From: Clostridium_AD frigoriphilum
GTDB lineage: Bacteria > Bacillota > Clostridia > Clostridiales > Clostridiaceae
Direction: 5' to 3'
Assembly: GCF_036541405.1 (NCBI RefSeq)
Contig: NZ_JAZHFS010000003.1
Coordinates: 124,001-188,000 of the forward strand
Length of the DNA stretch: 64,000 nucleotides
The stretch's first letter is position 1. Each line of letters begins with the position of its first letter. Position numbers and translations under genes: made by a program. This document shows positions 1 through 8,438 of the stretch, one piece after another. A model generated the notes under the pieces. The model ran no database searches and was not told the DNA's origin. It was given only the letters and a program-made list of their open reading frames with translations.

Positions 1-39
1 AATCTGTTTTTGTGATATATTTAGTAGATATACATAAAA

Positions 40-230
40 CTTACAAGCGACTGAACTTACATGTGATTTGGCTTACTTGCATCCGACCTTACTCGCAATC
101 AGATTTACGAGTAAGATTGTTATGTGGAAGTCTTCTTAATGTAAGAGTCATCTTATACATAAGGTTACTTACGAGTAAGATGACTCTCGAGTAATCTGGA
201 TTACGGTAGGGGATATTACAAGTTTGCTAG
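40..230. repeat. Degenerate 16-bp tandem array upstream of glnS
   Basis: The pentamer CTTAC recurs at 40, 56, 72 and 88, then TTTAC at 104, CTTAT at 152, CTTAC at 168 and ATTAC at 200, all on an exact 16-bp register. The units at 120, 136 and 184 keep the register but are diverged. The consensus is roughly CTTACNNGYRANNNNN. Two inverted repeats are embedded: CTTACTCG 88-95 with CGAGTAAG 108-115, and a perfect 12-bp arm pair at 144-155 and 176-187. The period is not a multiple of three, so the 60-codon open frame across it is not credible as a gene. The function is unknown; the array lies in the presumed leader or promoter region of glnS. Confidence 0.75.
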
Positions 231-251
231 ATTAAAAGGAAGGTGCCAAAC

Positions 252-1910
252 ATGGAAACTAAGACCAGTTCATCAAATTTTATAAGAAACATTGTTATGG
301 AAGATATAGAAACAGGAAAACATAAAAAAATAATTACTCGTTTTCCGCCGGAGCCAAACGGATATTTGCATATTGGGCATGCAAAATCAATTATTATAAA
401 TTTTCAATTAGCAGATGAATTTAACGGTACGACTAACTTACGTTTTGATGATACTAATCCAGCGAAAGAAGACAAAGAGTACGTTAAATCTATAGAAGAA
501 GACGTAAAATGGCTCGGATTTCAGTGGGATAATTTATTTTTTGCATCTAATTATTTTGATGAGATGTATAAGCGTGCCGTGTTATTAATAAAAAAAGGTA
601 AAGCTTATGTTTGTGATTTAACAGCTGAAGAAATGAAAGAGTACAGAGGTACTTTAAGAGAACCTGGCAAAGTTAGCCCATACGTAAACAGAACAATCGA
701 AGAAAATCTAGACTTATTTGATCGTATGAGAAAAGGTGAATTCCCTGATGGAGCAAAGGTTTTAAGAGCTAGAATTGATATGACATCTCCTAATATAAAC
801 ATGAGAGATCCAGTAATTTATCGTATATCTCATGCAATTCATCATAATACAGGAGATAAATGGTGTATTTATCCTATGTATGATTATGCACATCCAATAG
901 AAGATGCAATTGAGGGAGTTACACATTCAATTTGTACTTTAGAATTTGAAGATCACAGGCCTCTATATGATTGGGTTGTAAATAATTGTGAAATGGAAAA
1001 TGTTCCAAGGCAGATTGAGTTTGCAAGATTAAATATAACAAATACAGTAATGAGTAAAAGAAACCTTAAGCAATTAGTAGATGAACAGGTAGTAGATTCA
1101 TGGGATGATCCACGTATGCCAACTATAGCTGGACTTAGACGTAGGGGTTATACACCAGAATCTATACGTAATTTTTGTAGAGAAATCGGAGTTGCAAAAG
1201 CTAATAGTAAAGTAGATGGTCAATTGCTTGAGCACTTTATAAGAGAAGATTTAAGCCCTAAAACACCTAGAACAATGGCTGTTTTAAGACCTTTAAAAGT
1301 AGTTATAACAAATTACCCAGAATCTCAGGTTGAAATGCTTCAAATTGAGAACAATCAAGATGATCCATCAATGGGAACTCGCCAGGTGTCATTCTCAAGA
1401 GAAATATATATAGAAAGAGAAGATTTCATGGAAAATCCAATAAAGAAATACTTCAGATTATTTGTTGGTAATGAAGTAAGACTAAAGGGAGCATATTTTA
1501 TTAAGTGCAACGAAATGGTTAAGGATGCAGAGGGAAATGTATGCGAACTACATTGTACTTATGATGTGGAGACTAAGAGTGGTAGTGGGTTTACAGGGAG
1601 AAAAGTTAAAGGAACAATCCACTGGGTAGATGCAATAAATGCACTTCCAGCAGAATTTAGATTATATGAACCCTTAATTTTAGATGATGAGCAAGAAGAA
1701 GGGAAAACTTTCTTAGATCAAATAAATCCAAATTCTATAGAAATTTTACAAGGATTTATAGAACCAAACATGAAAGATTCAAAGCCAAATGATAAATTCC
1801 AATTCTTTAGACATGGATATTTTAATGTGGATAATAAATATACAACTGAGGATAAACTAGTGTTTAACAGGATAGTGTCTTTAAAAAGTTCTTTCAAAAT
1901 TCAAAAATAG
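252..1910 (+). CDS. glnS: Glutaminyl-tRNA synthetase
   Basis: Class I aminoacyl-tRNA synthetase that charges tRNA-Gln with glutamine in the cytoplasm. The HIGH signature appears as PNGYLHIGHAK near residue 40 and the KMSKS-type loop as VMSKRN near residue 270. The C-terminal part matches the anticodon-binding beta barrels of bacterial GlnRS, and the length of 552 residues is normal for the family. I prefer ATG 252 over GTG 243: the AAGGAAGG ribosome site at about 236-243 is well spaced for 252 and overlaps 243. GlnRS is not universal in Firmicutes, many of which use the GatCAB amidotransferase route, but it is common in clostridia. The gene converges on thrS. No T-box is visible upstream; a 16-bp periodic array is there instead. 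Confidence 0.96.
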   Translation: METKTSSSNFIRNIVMEDIETGKHKKIITRFPPEPNGYLHIGHAKSIIINFQLADEFNGTTNLRFDDTNPAKEDKEYVKSIEEDVKWLGFQWDNLFFASNYFDEMYKRAVLLIKKGKAYVCDLTAEEMKEYRGTLREPGKVSPYVNRTIEENLDLFDRMRKGEFPDGAKVLRARIDMTSPNINMRDPVIYRISHAIHHNTGDKWCIYPMYDYAHPIEDAIEGVTHSICTLEFEDHRPLYDWVVNNCEMENVPRQIEFARLNITNTVMSKRNLKQLVDEQVVDSWDDPRMPTIAGLRRRGYTPESIRNFCREIGVAKANSKVDGQLLEHFIREDLSPKTPRTMAVLRPLKVVITNYPESQVEMLQIENNQDDPSMGTRQVSFSREIYIEREDFMENPIKKYFRLFVGNEVRLKGAYFIKCNEMVKDAEGNVCELHCTYDVETKSGSGFTGRKVKGTIHWVDAINALPAEFRLYEPLILDDEQEEGKTFLDQINPNSIEILQGFIEPNMKDSKPNDKFQFFRHGYFNVDNKYTTEDKLVFNRIVSLKSSFKIQK

Positions 1911-1917
1911 TTTTTGT

Positions 1918-1968
1918 AATGAAAGAGAGCCAGTACAAGAGTATATCTTGTACTGGCTCTCTTTCATT
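1918..1968. terminator. Perfect 23-bp hairpin after glnS
   Basis: Arms 1918-1940 and 1946-1968 are perfectly complementary around the 5-nt loop GTATA. The hairpin begins 8 nt after the glnS stop codon. It has no clear T-tract on either side, so it is a probable but not canonical terminator and may instead protect the transcript end. Confidence 0.6.
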
Positions 1969-2016
1969 ATGGGCGGGATATATTCGTTAGCCCACTAGAT
2001 ATATCATAGTATAATT

Positions 2017-2240
2017 TTCTCCAGATTGAGTTGCAATAAGAAGTGCAGTAACATTGAAATTCCATTTAGAAATTCTTCTTTTCGAATATAAAATTCTCGT
2101 AAGACTGCCAGGACGGCAGTCTAGCGAACCCGAGACAGGAAGTCGAGTGTGAGTGCTAGAGAATTTTATATTCGCAAAAGATTAGAATGCCTTAATGAAA
2201 TTTCACGTTTCAAGCTCATATTGCAATTCAATCTGGAGAA
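2017..2240. repeat. Palindromic intergenic element, copy A
   Basis: An imperfect palindrome of about 224 bp fills the gap between the convergent ends of glnS and thrS. The outer ends are complementary (TTCTCCAGATTGAGTTGCAA at 2017-2036 with its near-complement ending at 2240). An inner 14-bp stem joins 2085-2098 to 2159-2172. Inside it are a hairpin with the arms AGACTGCC and GGCAGTCT and the asymmetric core GAGACAGGAAGTCGA. The same architecture and core recur at 23.7, 24.1 and 48.2 kb, so this is one member of a dispersed MITE-like or structured-RNA-like family. No reading frame lies within it. Confidence 0.8.
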
Positions 2241-2248
2241 GTTTTTTA

Positions 2249-4186
2249 TTATAACAATTTAGTATCGATTTCGTCTTTAATTCTTGTAATAAATGAGTCT
2301 AGTGCGATTGCACCCTCATCAGCATTTTTACGACTTCTAACAGAAACTTCGTTTAGTTCTGCTTCTTTCTCTCCAACTATTAGTAGGAAAGGAACTCTTT
2401 CATTACGAGCTTCACGAATTTTATACCCAATTTTCTCTGCTCTAAAGTCAGCTTCTACTCTAATTCTAGATTCTTTAAGTTTTGCTACTACCTTCTCTGC
2501 ATAATCATGATATTTCTCGGAAATAGGTAATACTTTAACTTGAAGTGGTGCAAGCCAAGTTGGGAAAGCACCAGCATATTTTTCAATAAGCGTTGCAAGT
2601 GTTCTTTCGTAACAACCAAGAGAAGTCCTATGGATAACATATGGACGTTTTTTAACTCCATCTTTATCAATATAAGTCATGTTAAATCTATCTGGTAGTT
2701 GAAAATCAATTTGAACTGTAATTATAGTATCTTCTTTACCAAAAACATTTTTGATCTGTAAATCAAGTTTAGGACCGTAGAAAGCAGCTTCACCAATTGC
2801 TGTTTTATAGTCTATTTTAAGATCATCTAAAATGACTTTCATCTTTGATTCAGTTAGTGCCCAAGCTTCAGGATTATCAATATATTTTTCTTTATTATTA
2901 GGATCCCATTTAGAGAATCTGTAAGTTATATCATCTTCAATTCCAAATGTTTTGAGCATAAAGTGAATTAAATCTACAACACCTTTAAATTCATCTTCTA
3001 ATTGCTCAGGAGTAACAACTAAATGACCCTCAGATATAGTGAATTGACGTACTCTTGTAAGACCATGCATTTCACCAGAAGATTCATTTCTAAATAATGT
3101 TGAGGTCTCTGCATATCTAATTGGAAGATCACGATAACTTTTCTGATCTGCATTGTAAATTGTAAATTGGAATGGACATGTCATAGGGCGTAATGCCATG
3201 ACGTCCTCACCCTTGGATTCATCACCAAGAACAAACATTCCATCTTTATAATGGTCCCAATGACCAGATACTTTATATAATTCGCTTTTAGCCATTAATG
3301 GTGTTTTAGTTAGAACATAACCTCTTTTTTCTTCCTCATCTTCAACAAAACGTTGTAATAGTTGAATTACCCTTGCGCCATTAGGCATAAGTAGAGGTAA
3401 ACCTTGACCTATCATTTCTGATGTAGTAAAGAGTTTGAGTTCACGTCCAAGTTTGTTATGATCTCTTTTCTTAGCATCTTCCATTTTCTCTATATGAGCA
3501 TCTAAATCAGATTTCTTTGTAAATGCAGTTCCGTATATACGGCTAAGCATTTTATTTTTTTCATTACCTCTCCAGTAAGCACCTGCAACTTGAGTAAGTT
3601 TAAAGGCTTTTATATATTTTGTAGACATTAAATGAGGACCTGCACAAAGATCTGTAAATTCACCATGTCTATAGAAAGATAAGCTTGCATCTACTGGTAG
3701 GTCTTCAATTAACTGAACTTTAAAATTCTCATCTAATTTACCCATAAAAGCTATAGCTTCAGCTCTTGGAAGTTCAAACCTTTCTATAGGTAGGTCTTCT
3801 TTAATAATTTTTTTCATTTCTGCTTCAATTAATTTAATATCTTCAGCAGAAAAAGAGTTTTGTTTATCAAAATCGTAGTAGAAACCGCCATCTATAGCAG
3901 GTCCTATGGCAAGTTTAGTATTTGGGAATAATCTTTTAACTGCTTGAGCCATAATATGAGTTGCAGTATGTCTAAAGGCTTTTTTACCTTCCTCACTATC
4001 AAAAGTAAGTATACTAAGTTCGCAGTCCTTAGTGAGGTTATAACGTAAATCTACAGTTTCACCATCTACCATACCAGCGCAAGCAACTCTTGCAAGTCCC
4101 TCGCTAATATCCCTAGCAACTTCAATTACAGTAATTTCAGATTCGTAAGATTTTATTGAACCATCTTTTAGTTTAAGATTTATCAT
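2249..4186 (-). CDS. thrS: Threonyl-tRNA synthetase
   Basis: Class II synthetase that charges tRNA-Thr. Domains in order are an N-terminal TGS domain (about 1-60), the editing/SAD domain with its zinc-binding HTATH motif near residue 72, the catalytic core with RPMTCP near residue 335 and the motif-2 loop FRNESSGEMHGLTRVRQF, and the C-terminal anticodon-binding domain. The length of about 645 residues is typical. The upstream ATG at 4192 sits only 2 nt from the AGGAG site, while ATG 4186 has a normal spacing of about 8 nt and is chosen here. Transcription is expected to depend on uncharged tRNA-Thr through the T-box leader directly upstream. Confidence 0.97.
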   Translation of the reverse strand: MINLKLKDGSIKSYESEITVIEVARDISEGLARVACAGMVDGETVDLRYNLTKDCELSILTFDSEEGKKAFRHTATHIMAQAVKRLFPNTKLAIGPAIDGGFYYDFDKQNSFSAEDIKLIEAEMKKIIKEDLPIERFELPRAEAIAFMGKLDENFKVQLIEDLPVDASLSFYRHGEFTDLCAGPHLMSTKYIKAFKLTQVAGAYWRGNEKNKMLSRIYGTAFTKKSDLDAHIEKMEDAKKRDHNKLGRELKLFTTSEMIGQGLPLLMPNGARVIQLLQRFVEDEEEKRGYVLTKTPLMAKSELYKVSGHWDHYKDGMFVLGDESKGEDVMALRPMTCPFQFTIYNADQKSYRDLPIRYAETSTLFRNESSGEMHGLTRVRQFTISEGHLVVTPEQLEDEFKGVVDLIHFMLKTFGIEDDITYRFSKWDPNNKEKYIDNPEAWALTESKMKVILDDLKIDYKTAIGEAAFYGPKLDLQIKNVFGKEDTIITVQIDFQLPDRFNMTYIDKDGVKKRPYVIHRTSLGCYERTLATLIEKYAGAFPTWLAPLQVKVLPISEKYHDYAEKVVAKLKESRIRVEADFRAEKIGYKIREARNERVPFLLIVGEKEAELNEVSVRSRKNADEGAIALDSFITRIKDEIDTKLL

Positions 4187-4293
4187 GTACATTGCTCCTT
4201 TCTTTTATATACTTGTTTGAATTTTTTCTTATAGAAATGAAAAAATAAAAAATGTTATCAACAAGTTTGTAAACTTATATTTTTTGAAAAATA

Positions 4294-4520
4294 AAAAAAC
4301 CCCGTCTCAATTCTAACTATAGAATTGGGACGAGATTATAATTTCCCGCGGTTCCACCCAAATTGTTTATATAATAAACCACTTAATAATTATAACGGAA
4401 TTACCGGGCTTTGTTAAAGCCGCTCAAAGGTAGTCTTCAGCTAATTTCATTTAAGAATACTTCCAGCTAATGTATTCCTTCTCTGTAAATGTACCATGGC
4501 TTACTTTCCTCATCGTAGTA
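4294..4520 (-). promoter_or_regulatory. T-box leader of thrS
   Basis: Read on the minus strand, the leader begins with a stem I region (GATGAGGAAAGTAA type) near 4515. It contains the highly conserved T-box sequence GGGTGGAACCGCG at 4347-4359 and ends in an intrinsic terminator with arms 4303-4315 and 4320-4332, followed by a run of U at about 4294-4299. Pairing of the T-box with the acceptor end of uncharged tRNA would favour the antiterminator and switch thrS on. An ACU (Thr) triplet in the GAAGACTACC stretch is the likeliest specifier, but I did not fold stem I rigorously. Confidence 0.93.
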
Positions 4521-5009
4521 TTGATTTATTTGCTTACATTAATTATATCACTTGCGGTATATATGTCAAGATAGGTAAAAAGATTAAGATGTAATTAAGT
4601 ACAGTTTTATTGTACTTATAATGTAATTCGTGAATAAACAATATTAATACATTATTTATCCACTTTCAAATATAATTGAAATTAATTGGATTATGGCTTT
4701 TTATTTTTATATTCTTGCTAGCTCAAAATTATAAAATGATAAAAAAATTAAACTTTAATATGAATTATGTGTAAATATTGGTATAATTAATTTACTGTTT
4801 TATTAAATACAGGTAATGTATGTTAAAGATTTACAATGTATATCTATATCTGTTATAAACGTTTACATTATAAAGTTAAGGTTATATTATAAAAAACCAT
4901 TAATAAAAATGTAAATTTCACGATAGTTATAGTAATAACCTTATTAAGGAATTTTAAGATATAAAATATATAACCGATTGTTTCATACATGATAATTGGA
5001 GGGGTATAA
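4521..5009. other. AT-rich intergenic region between thrS leader and GGDEF-EAL gene
   Basis: This gap of about 490 bp separates divergent transcription units. It must hold the thrS promoter on the minus strand and the promoter of the c-di-GMP enzyme on the plus strand. I see no riboswitch, RNA gene or convincing coding frame. The 88-codon minus-strand frame that runs into the downstream gene has no ribosome site and a composition typical of AT-rich antisense. Confidence 0.6.
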
Positions 5010-6920
5010 GTGAACTTAAAAAAAACAGCCAAAATCAAAATAAGTAAATTTATTAAAAGAGCATATATAATTTTTTCAAATATATTAACTAAAAAAGGTA
5101 AAGAACGGTTTTGTAAATTCAAAAAAAGGTACAAAAAATTGTATGTTACATGTGGACAAGCAGTAGCAGTAAAACAGAAATTAAGGGTGCAATATGATGA
5201 AATTCATGAAAAATTAGCAATAATTGAAAAGAGCCAGGAAAGATACAAATTATCTTTAGATTCTACCAATGATGCTATGTGGGAAATTGATTTAATAACT
5301 AAAATGTTTTCTTCATCTAATAGATTTAATGACATTACTGGATATGACAAAGAGGTAGCAAATTCTATTGAAAATATAATTAAGCTTGTCTTAGAGGAAG
5401 ATAGGGAAATTGTAATAAATGATTTTATTGATCTCATTAATGGCAGAATCTTATATTATCAATGTAGATTAAAACTTAATTTTAATGGCATAGACAATAG
5501 ATGGTTTTTGATTAGAAGTATGTGCCTTAGAGATACAAGAGGTGTTGCAATTAAAATTGTGGGTTCAATTTTAGGAATAGCTATTCAAAGAAATTTTGAA
5601 GAAGAAATTAATAAATTAAAATATTATGATATATTAACAGATACACCTAATAGAAAATTATTTATTAGTACATTAGAAAATGAGATTATTAAATCGAAGG
5701 GTACGTACAAGCAAATTAAACATGCTATATTATTTATTGATTTAGATAATTTTAAAGAAGTTAATGATACTTTAGGGCATACCTATGGGGATGAATTGTT
5801 AATAAATGTTGCAAATTTGATAAAAGCTACTATGGCAGAGGGAGATCTTGTTTCAAGAGTAGGTGGAGATGAATTTTTTATTTTAATGAAAAATATTAAA
5901 GATTATTCCAAAATAAGCAGATTATGTATAAAGCTTCAAAGCTTGCTAAATTGTGCGATAAGAATAGATGATAAACATGTATATACTTCGGCAAGTATTG
6001 GTATTGCGATCTTCCCGAATGATGGATATGACACTAATGTATTATTGAAAAATGCAGATACCGCGATGTATAGTGCTAAAAATAATGGTAAAGCAAGGTA
6101 TTCTTTTTTTAATGAAAGTATGAGTTCTATAATTGTAAGACGTGCTGAAATAGAAAAGGGATTAAGGAATGCTCTAGAAAATAATGAGTTTGAAATGTAT
6201 TATCAACCACAAATAGATATTATAAATAATAAATTAAAAGGGTTTGAAGCACTTTTAAGGTGGAATAGCGCAAAGCTCGGAAAAGTATCACCTGCGGAGT
6301 TTATACCTATTGCAGAGCAAAGTGGACTAATAGTTTCTATTGGTGAGTGGATTATAAAAATGGTGTGCCTCCAAAATAGTTTATGGAAAAGTAAAGGATA
6401 TTTATATGATACTATTGCAATAAATCTATCTGGAATTCAATTACAGAATGATGATTTCGAAGAAACTTTAAAACACATTATAAATGAAACTAAGATTAAC
6501 CCAAAGTTTGTGGAACTTGAAATTACAGAAAGTATCTTCATGAAGGATTTTGAGCGTAGCATTAAATTACTAACTGCAATAAGAGAATTGGGCATAACTA
6601 TTGCTTTAGATGATTTTGGGACGGGATATTCATCGCTTAGTTATTTGAAACGGCTACCTATAAACACGCTGAAGATAGACAAGTCCTTTATAGATAATAT
6701 CGATACAAATGAGCGAGAAAAAGTTATTGTAGATGGGATAATATTACTTGCACAAAAAATCGGACTTGACGTAATTGCAGAAGGTGCAGAAACAAAGAAT
6801 CAAATTGAACTATTAAAAGGAATGGGATGTAATCAAATACAGGGTTATTATTTTAGTAGGCCTCTATCGGCATGTGAAATTGAAGAAAAGTTTTTAAATA
6901 CTAACTGTATTAATTGTTAG
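5010..6920 (+). CDS. PAS-GGDEF-EAL cyclic-di-GMP turnover protein
   Basis: The 636-residue protein has a very basic N-terminus of about 60 residues with coiled-coil character, a PAS sensor domain at about 70-190, a GGDEF diguanylate cyclase domain at about 205-365 and an EAL phosphodiesterase domain at about 380-630. The GGDEF motif is intact (RVGGDEF near residue 285). No RxxD inhibitory site is seen just before it. The EAL half keeps FEALLRW near 412, ELEITES, DDFGTGYSSL and VIAEGAET, the metal-binding and catalytic set, so phosphodiesterase activity is likely. Net direction is not predictable from sequence. No clear transmembrane segment is visible, so a cytosolic or peripheral location is inferred. 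The start is GTG 5010 with GGAGGGG upstream. It is probably monocistronic. Confidence 0.93.
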   Translation: MNLKKTAKIKISKFIKRAYIIFSNILTKKGKERFCKFKKRYKKLYVTCGQAVAVKQKLRVQYDEIHEKLAIIEKSQERYKLSLDSTNDAMWEIDLITKMFSSSNRFNDITGYDKEVANSIENIIKLVLEEDREIVINDFIDLINGRILYYQCRLKLNFNGIDNRWFLIRSMCLRDTRGVAIKIVGSILGIAIQRNFEEEINKLKYYDILTDTPNRKLFISTLENEIIKSKGTYKQIKHAILFIDLDNFKEVNDTLGHTYGDELLINVANLIKATMAEGDLVSRVGGDEFFILMKNIKDYSKISRLCIKLQSLLNCAIRIDDKHVYTSASIGIAIFPNDGYDTNVLLKNADTAMYSAKNNGKARYSFFNESMSSIIVRRAEIEKGLRNALENNEFEMYYQPQIDIINNKLKGFEALLRWNSAKLGKVSPAEFIPIAEQSGLIVSIGEWIIKMVCLQNSLWKSKGYLYDTIAINLSGIQLQNDDFEETLKHIINETKINPKFVELEITESIFMKDFERSIKLLTAIRELGITIALDDFGTGYSSLSYLKRLPINTLKIDKSFIDNIDTNEREKVIVDGIILLAQKIGLDVIAEGAETKNQIELLKGMGCNQIQGYYFSRPLSACEIEEKFLNTNCINC

Positions 6921-6933
6921 AAAAAGATGACAT

Positions 6934-7005
6934 GGGACGGTTAATAATTAAATAGCAATTAAGGATTAATGAAAAAGAGAATGTGTATGGACGGTTAACA
7001 AATAA
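6934..7005 (+). repeat. REP-like motif pair, left of the transposase gene
   Basis: The motif GGGACGGTTAA at 6934 and GGACGGTTAACAA at 6989 form two direct copies 55 bp apart, each followed by similar AATAATTAAAT text. The inverse form TTGTTAACCGTCCCC lies on the other side of the transposase gene near 8280. This is the arrangement expected for a REP-associated tyrosine transposase and its cognate short repeats. The 7006-7277 stretch that follows is AT-rich with no credible gene. Confidence 0.7.
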
Positions 7006-7277
7006 TTAAATAATAATTAGAAAATAATTAAAGATTCGCGAATTGCGACGAAAAATTTTGGATGTGGACAAGAATTGTTTTCTCTTTATCTTGATAAAGG
7101 TCTCTAGGAAAACTTGTAGAATAAGATTATTTAAGGTACTATCATGATTCATTCTTATCATCAATAAGTTAAATGTTATATTTTCAAGAGGCTTGTCCAA
7201 TAATTTTAAATTAATAAAACCAGATATTATTTTCTGAATTTTTTGTTTGCTATATTATAATGATAAATGAATCATAG

Positions 7278-8189
7278 TTAGGCATAACATTTAATAAAAT
7301 CACCAATAATATTTTCGAATTTTTCGTTTGTTCCAATTAAGTTAATACCAATAGTGCTTAACATTGATATTCTAGCCTGTGTAATATTCCCAAGTGTGCT
7401 GGATATATCGCTGGATTTAAAATTACAGAGGCTCCTCATTAGAACAACTGTTAATGCTTTCGCTTGCACAAGAGTTCTACTGTACTTCATGCAGAGATGA
7501 ATCTTTGAAACGTTCATTTTTGACGCTATGAATTCTAATACATCATCGGATTTAAAGTTTCTTACAAGTAGTATCCTTTCGTTTTTATACTCTGATTTTT
7601 CATCTTCAAATTCTATTTCTTGTTTCAATTTTTCTTCGTTACACATAAAAATAAGATCATAGTAATTTTTTCTTGCAATTTTAATGCTTTCTCCAAAAAG
7701 ACTTATTATGAACCCATAATCAACCAATTTAAAATAATCGCGCCTTTTTCCTATAAATATTGCTAAGCTAGAAAAAGCATATTGTTCGGGACAATTTTTA
7801 TAGTCAAGTATATCAGTAGGATTATTATGTATATATAGGGATAAAGTTTTTAAATATCTATCATTAGCAACTATTATGCTTTTGAATCTATCTCTAAAAA
7901 GATGACCGCCCCTTTCATGTTTTTTATTAAAATACATTGCATAGGAAAAGTTTATACCATGCATTACTTTTGATATATCTGATCCGTTAGCATCAATGAT
8001 TAAGTGTAAATGATTATCCATTAGGCAATATCCGTAAAGCTTAAAATTATAAAGAGTTTTATATTTTTTTATAAGAGACAGATATTTTTTCTTATCCTCA
8101 GTATCCTTGAATAAATTTACCTCAGTTATACTTTTGCACATAACATGATATATTGACTCATCGCTTTTTAATCTAAATGTTCTCGACAT
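7278..8189 (-). CDS. REP-associated tyrosine transposase (IS200-like, RAYT)
   Basis: Single-strand DNA transposase of the Y1/HUH superfamily, 303 residues. The HUH motif is DNHLHLII with His60 and His62. The presumed nucleophile is the tyrosine of SLYIHNNP at residue 119, in the position conserved in this family. The residues after about 200 form a C-terminal extension resembling the helix-turn-helix DnaA-C-like tail seen in some RAYTs. The gene is flanked by inverted copies of a GGACGGTTAAC motif, and two more copies lie between addA and sbcD. Such proteins are thought to mobilise or maintain short REP sequences rather than themselves. All expected catalytic residues are present and the frame is open, so it may be functional. 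A good AAAGGG-type ribosome site precedes the ATG. Confidence 0.88.
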   Translation of the reverse strand: MSRTFRLKSDESIYHVMCKSITEVNLFKDTEDKKKYLSLIKKYKTLYNFKLYGYCLMDNHLHLIIDANGSDISKVMHGINFSYAMYFNKKHERGGHLFRDRFKSIIVANDRYLKTLSLYIHNNPTDILDYKNCPEQYAFSSLAIFIGKRRDYFKLVDYGFIISLFGESIKIARKNYYDLIFMCNEEKLKQEIEFEDEKSEYKNERILLVRNFKSDDVLEFIASKMNVSKIHLCMKYSRTLVQAKALTVVLMRSLCNFKSSDISSTLGNITQARISMLSTIGINLIGTNEKFENIIGDFIKCYA

Positions 8190-8277
8190 AAAGAATCACC
8201 CTTTCTAATAAGATTTTGTTTGAATTATTGCCTATAGGTCGAGATGATATTCATATTTTAAATCAAATAGTCAAATT

Positions 8278-8294
8278 GTTTGTTAACCGTCCCC
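8278..8294 (-). repeat. REP-like motif, right of the transposase gene
   Basis: TTTGTTAACCGTCCCC is the inverse complement of the two motifs near 6934 and 6989. It lies about 90 bp upstream of the transposase start codon, giving the gene inverted flanking repeats. Confidence 0.7.
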
Positions 8295-8330
8295 AACTAA
8301 AACTAACAACTAAAACTAACAACTAAAACT
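8295..8330. repeat. 13-bp direct repeat, nearly three units
   Basis: AACTAAAACTAAC is repeated at 8295 and 8308, with a 10-bp partial unit at 8321, immediately abutting the REP-like motif. It could be slippage or a relic of repeated insertion. Confidence 0.8.
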
Positions 8331-8438
8331 GATGATTTGTAAAAATTTTACTATAATATATTTTTAGATATTTTAAATTTGGAATATATACTGTATAATA
8401 TAATCAAATGGTAATTATTTGGAAAGGTGTGATTTAGG

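Noticed and set aside
12..194. 60-codon open frame upstream of glnS
   Set aside because: It runs across the 16-bp array, whose period is not a multiple of three; there is no ribosome site and no family resemblance.
2017..2240. CRISPR array
   Set aside because: The repeats of this family are isolated, long and palindromic; no regular repeat-spacer pattern or cas gene is seen anywhere in the window.
4868..5134. 88-codon minus-strand frame
   Set aside because: It overlaps the start of the GGDEF-EAL gene in antisense, lacks a ribosome site and has the hydrophobic composition of AT-rich antisense.
7006..7200. 64-codon minus-strand frame between the c-di-GMP enzyme and the transposase
   Set aside because: No ribosome site, no recognisable motif, located in the repeat-flank region of the transposase.
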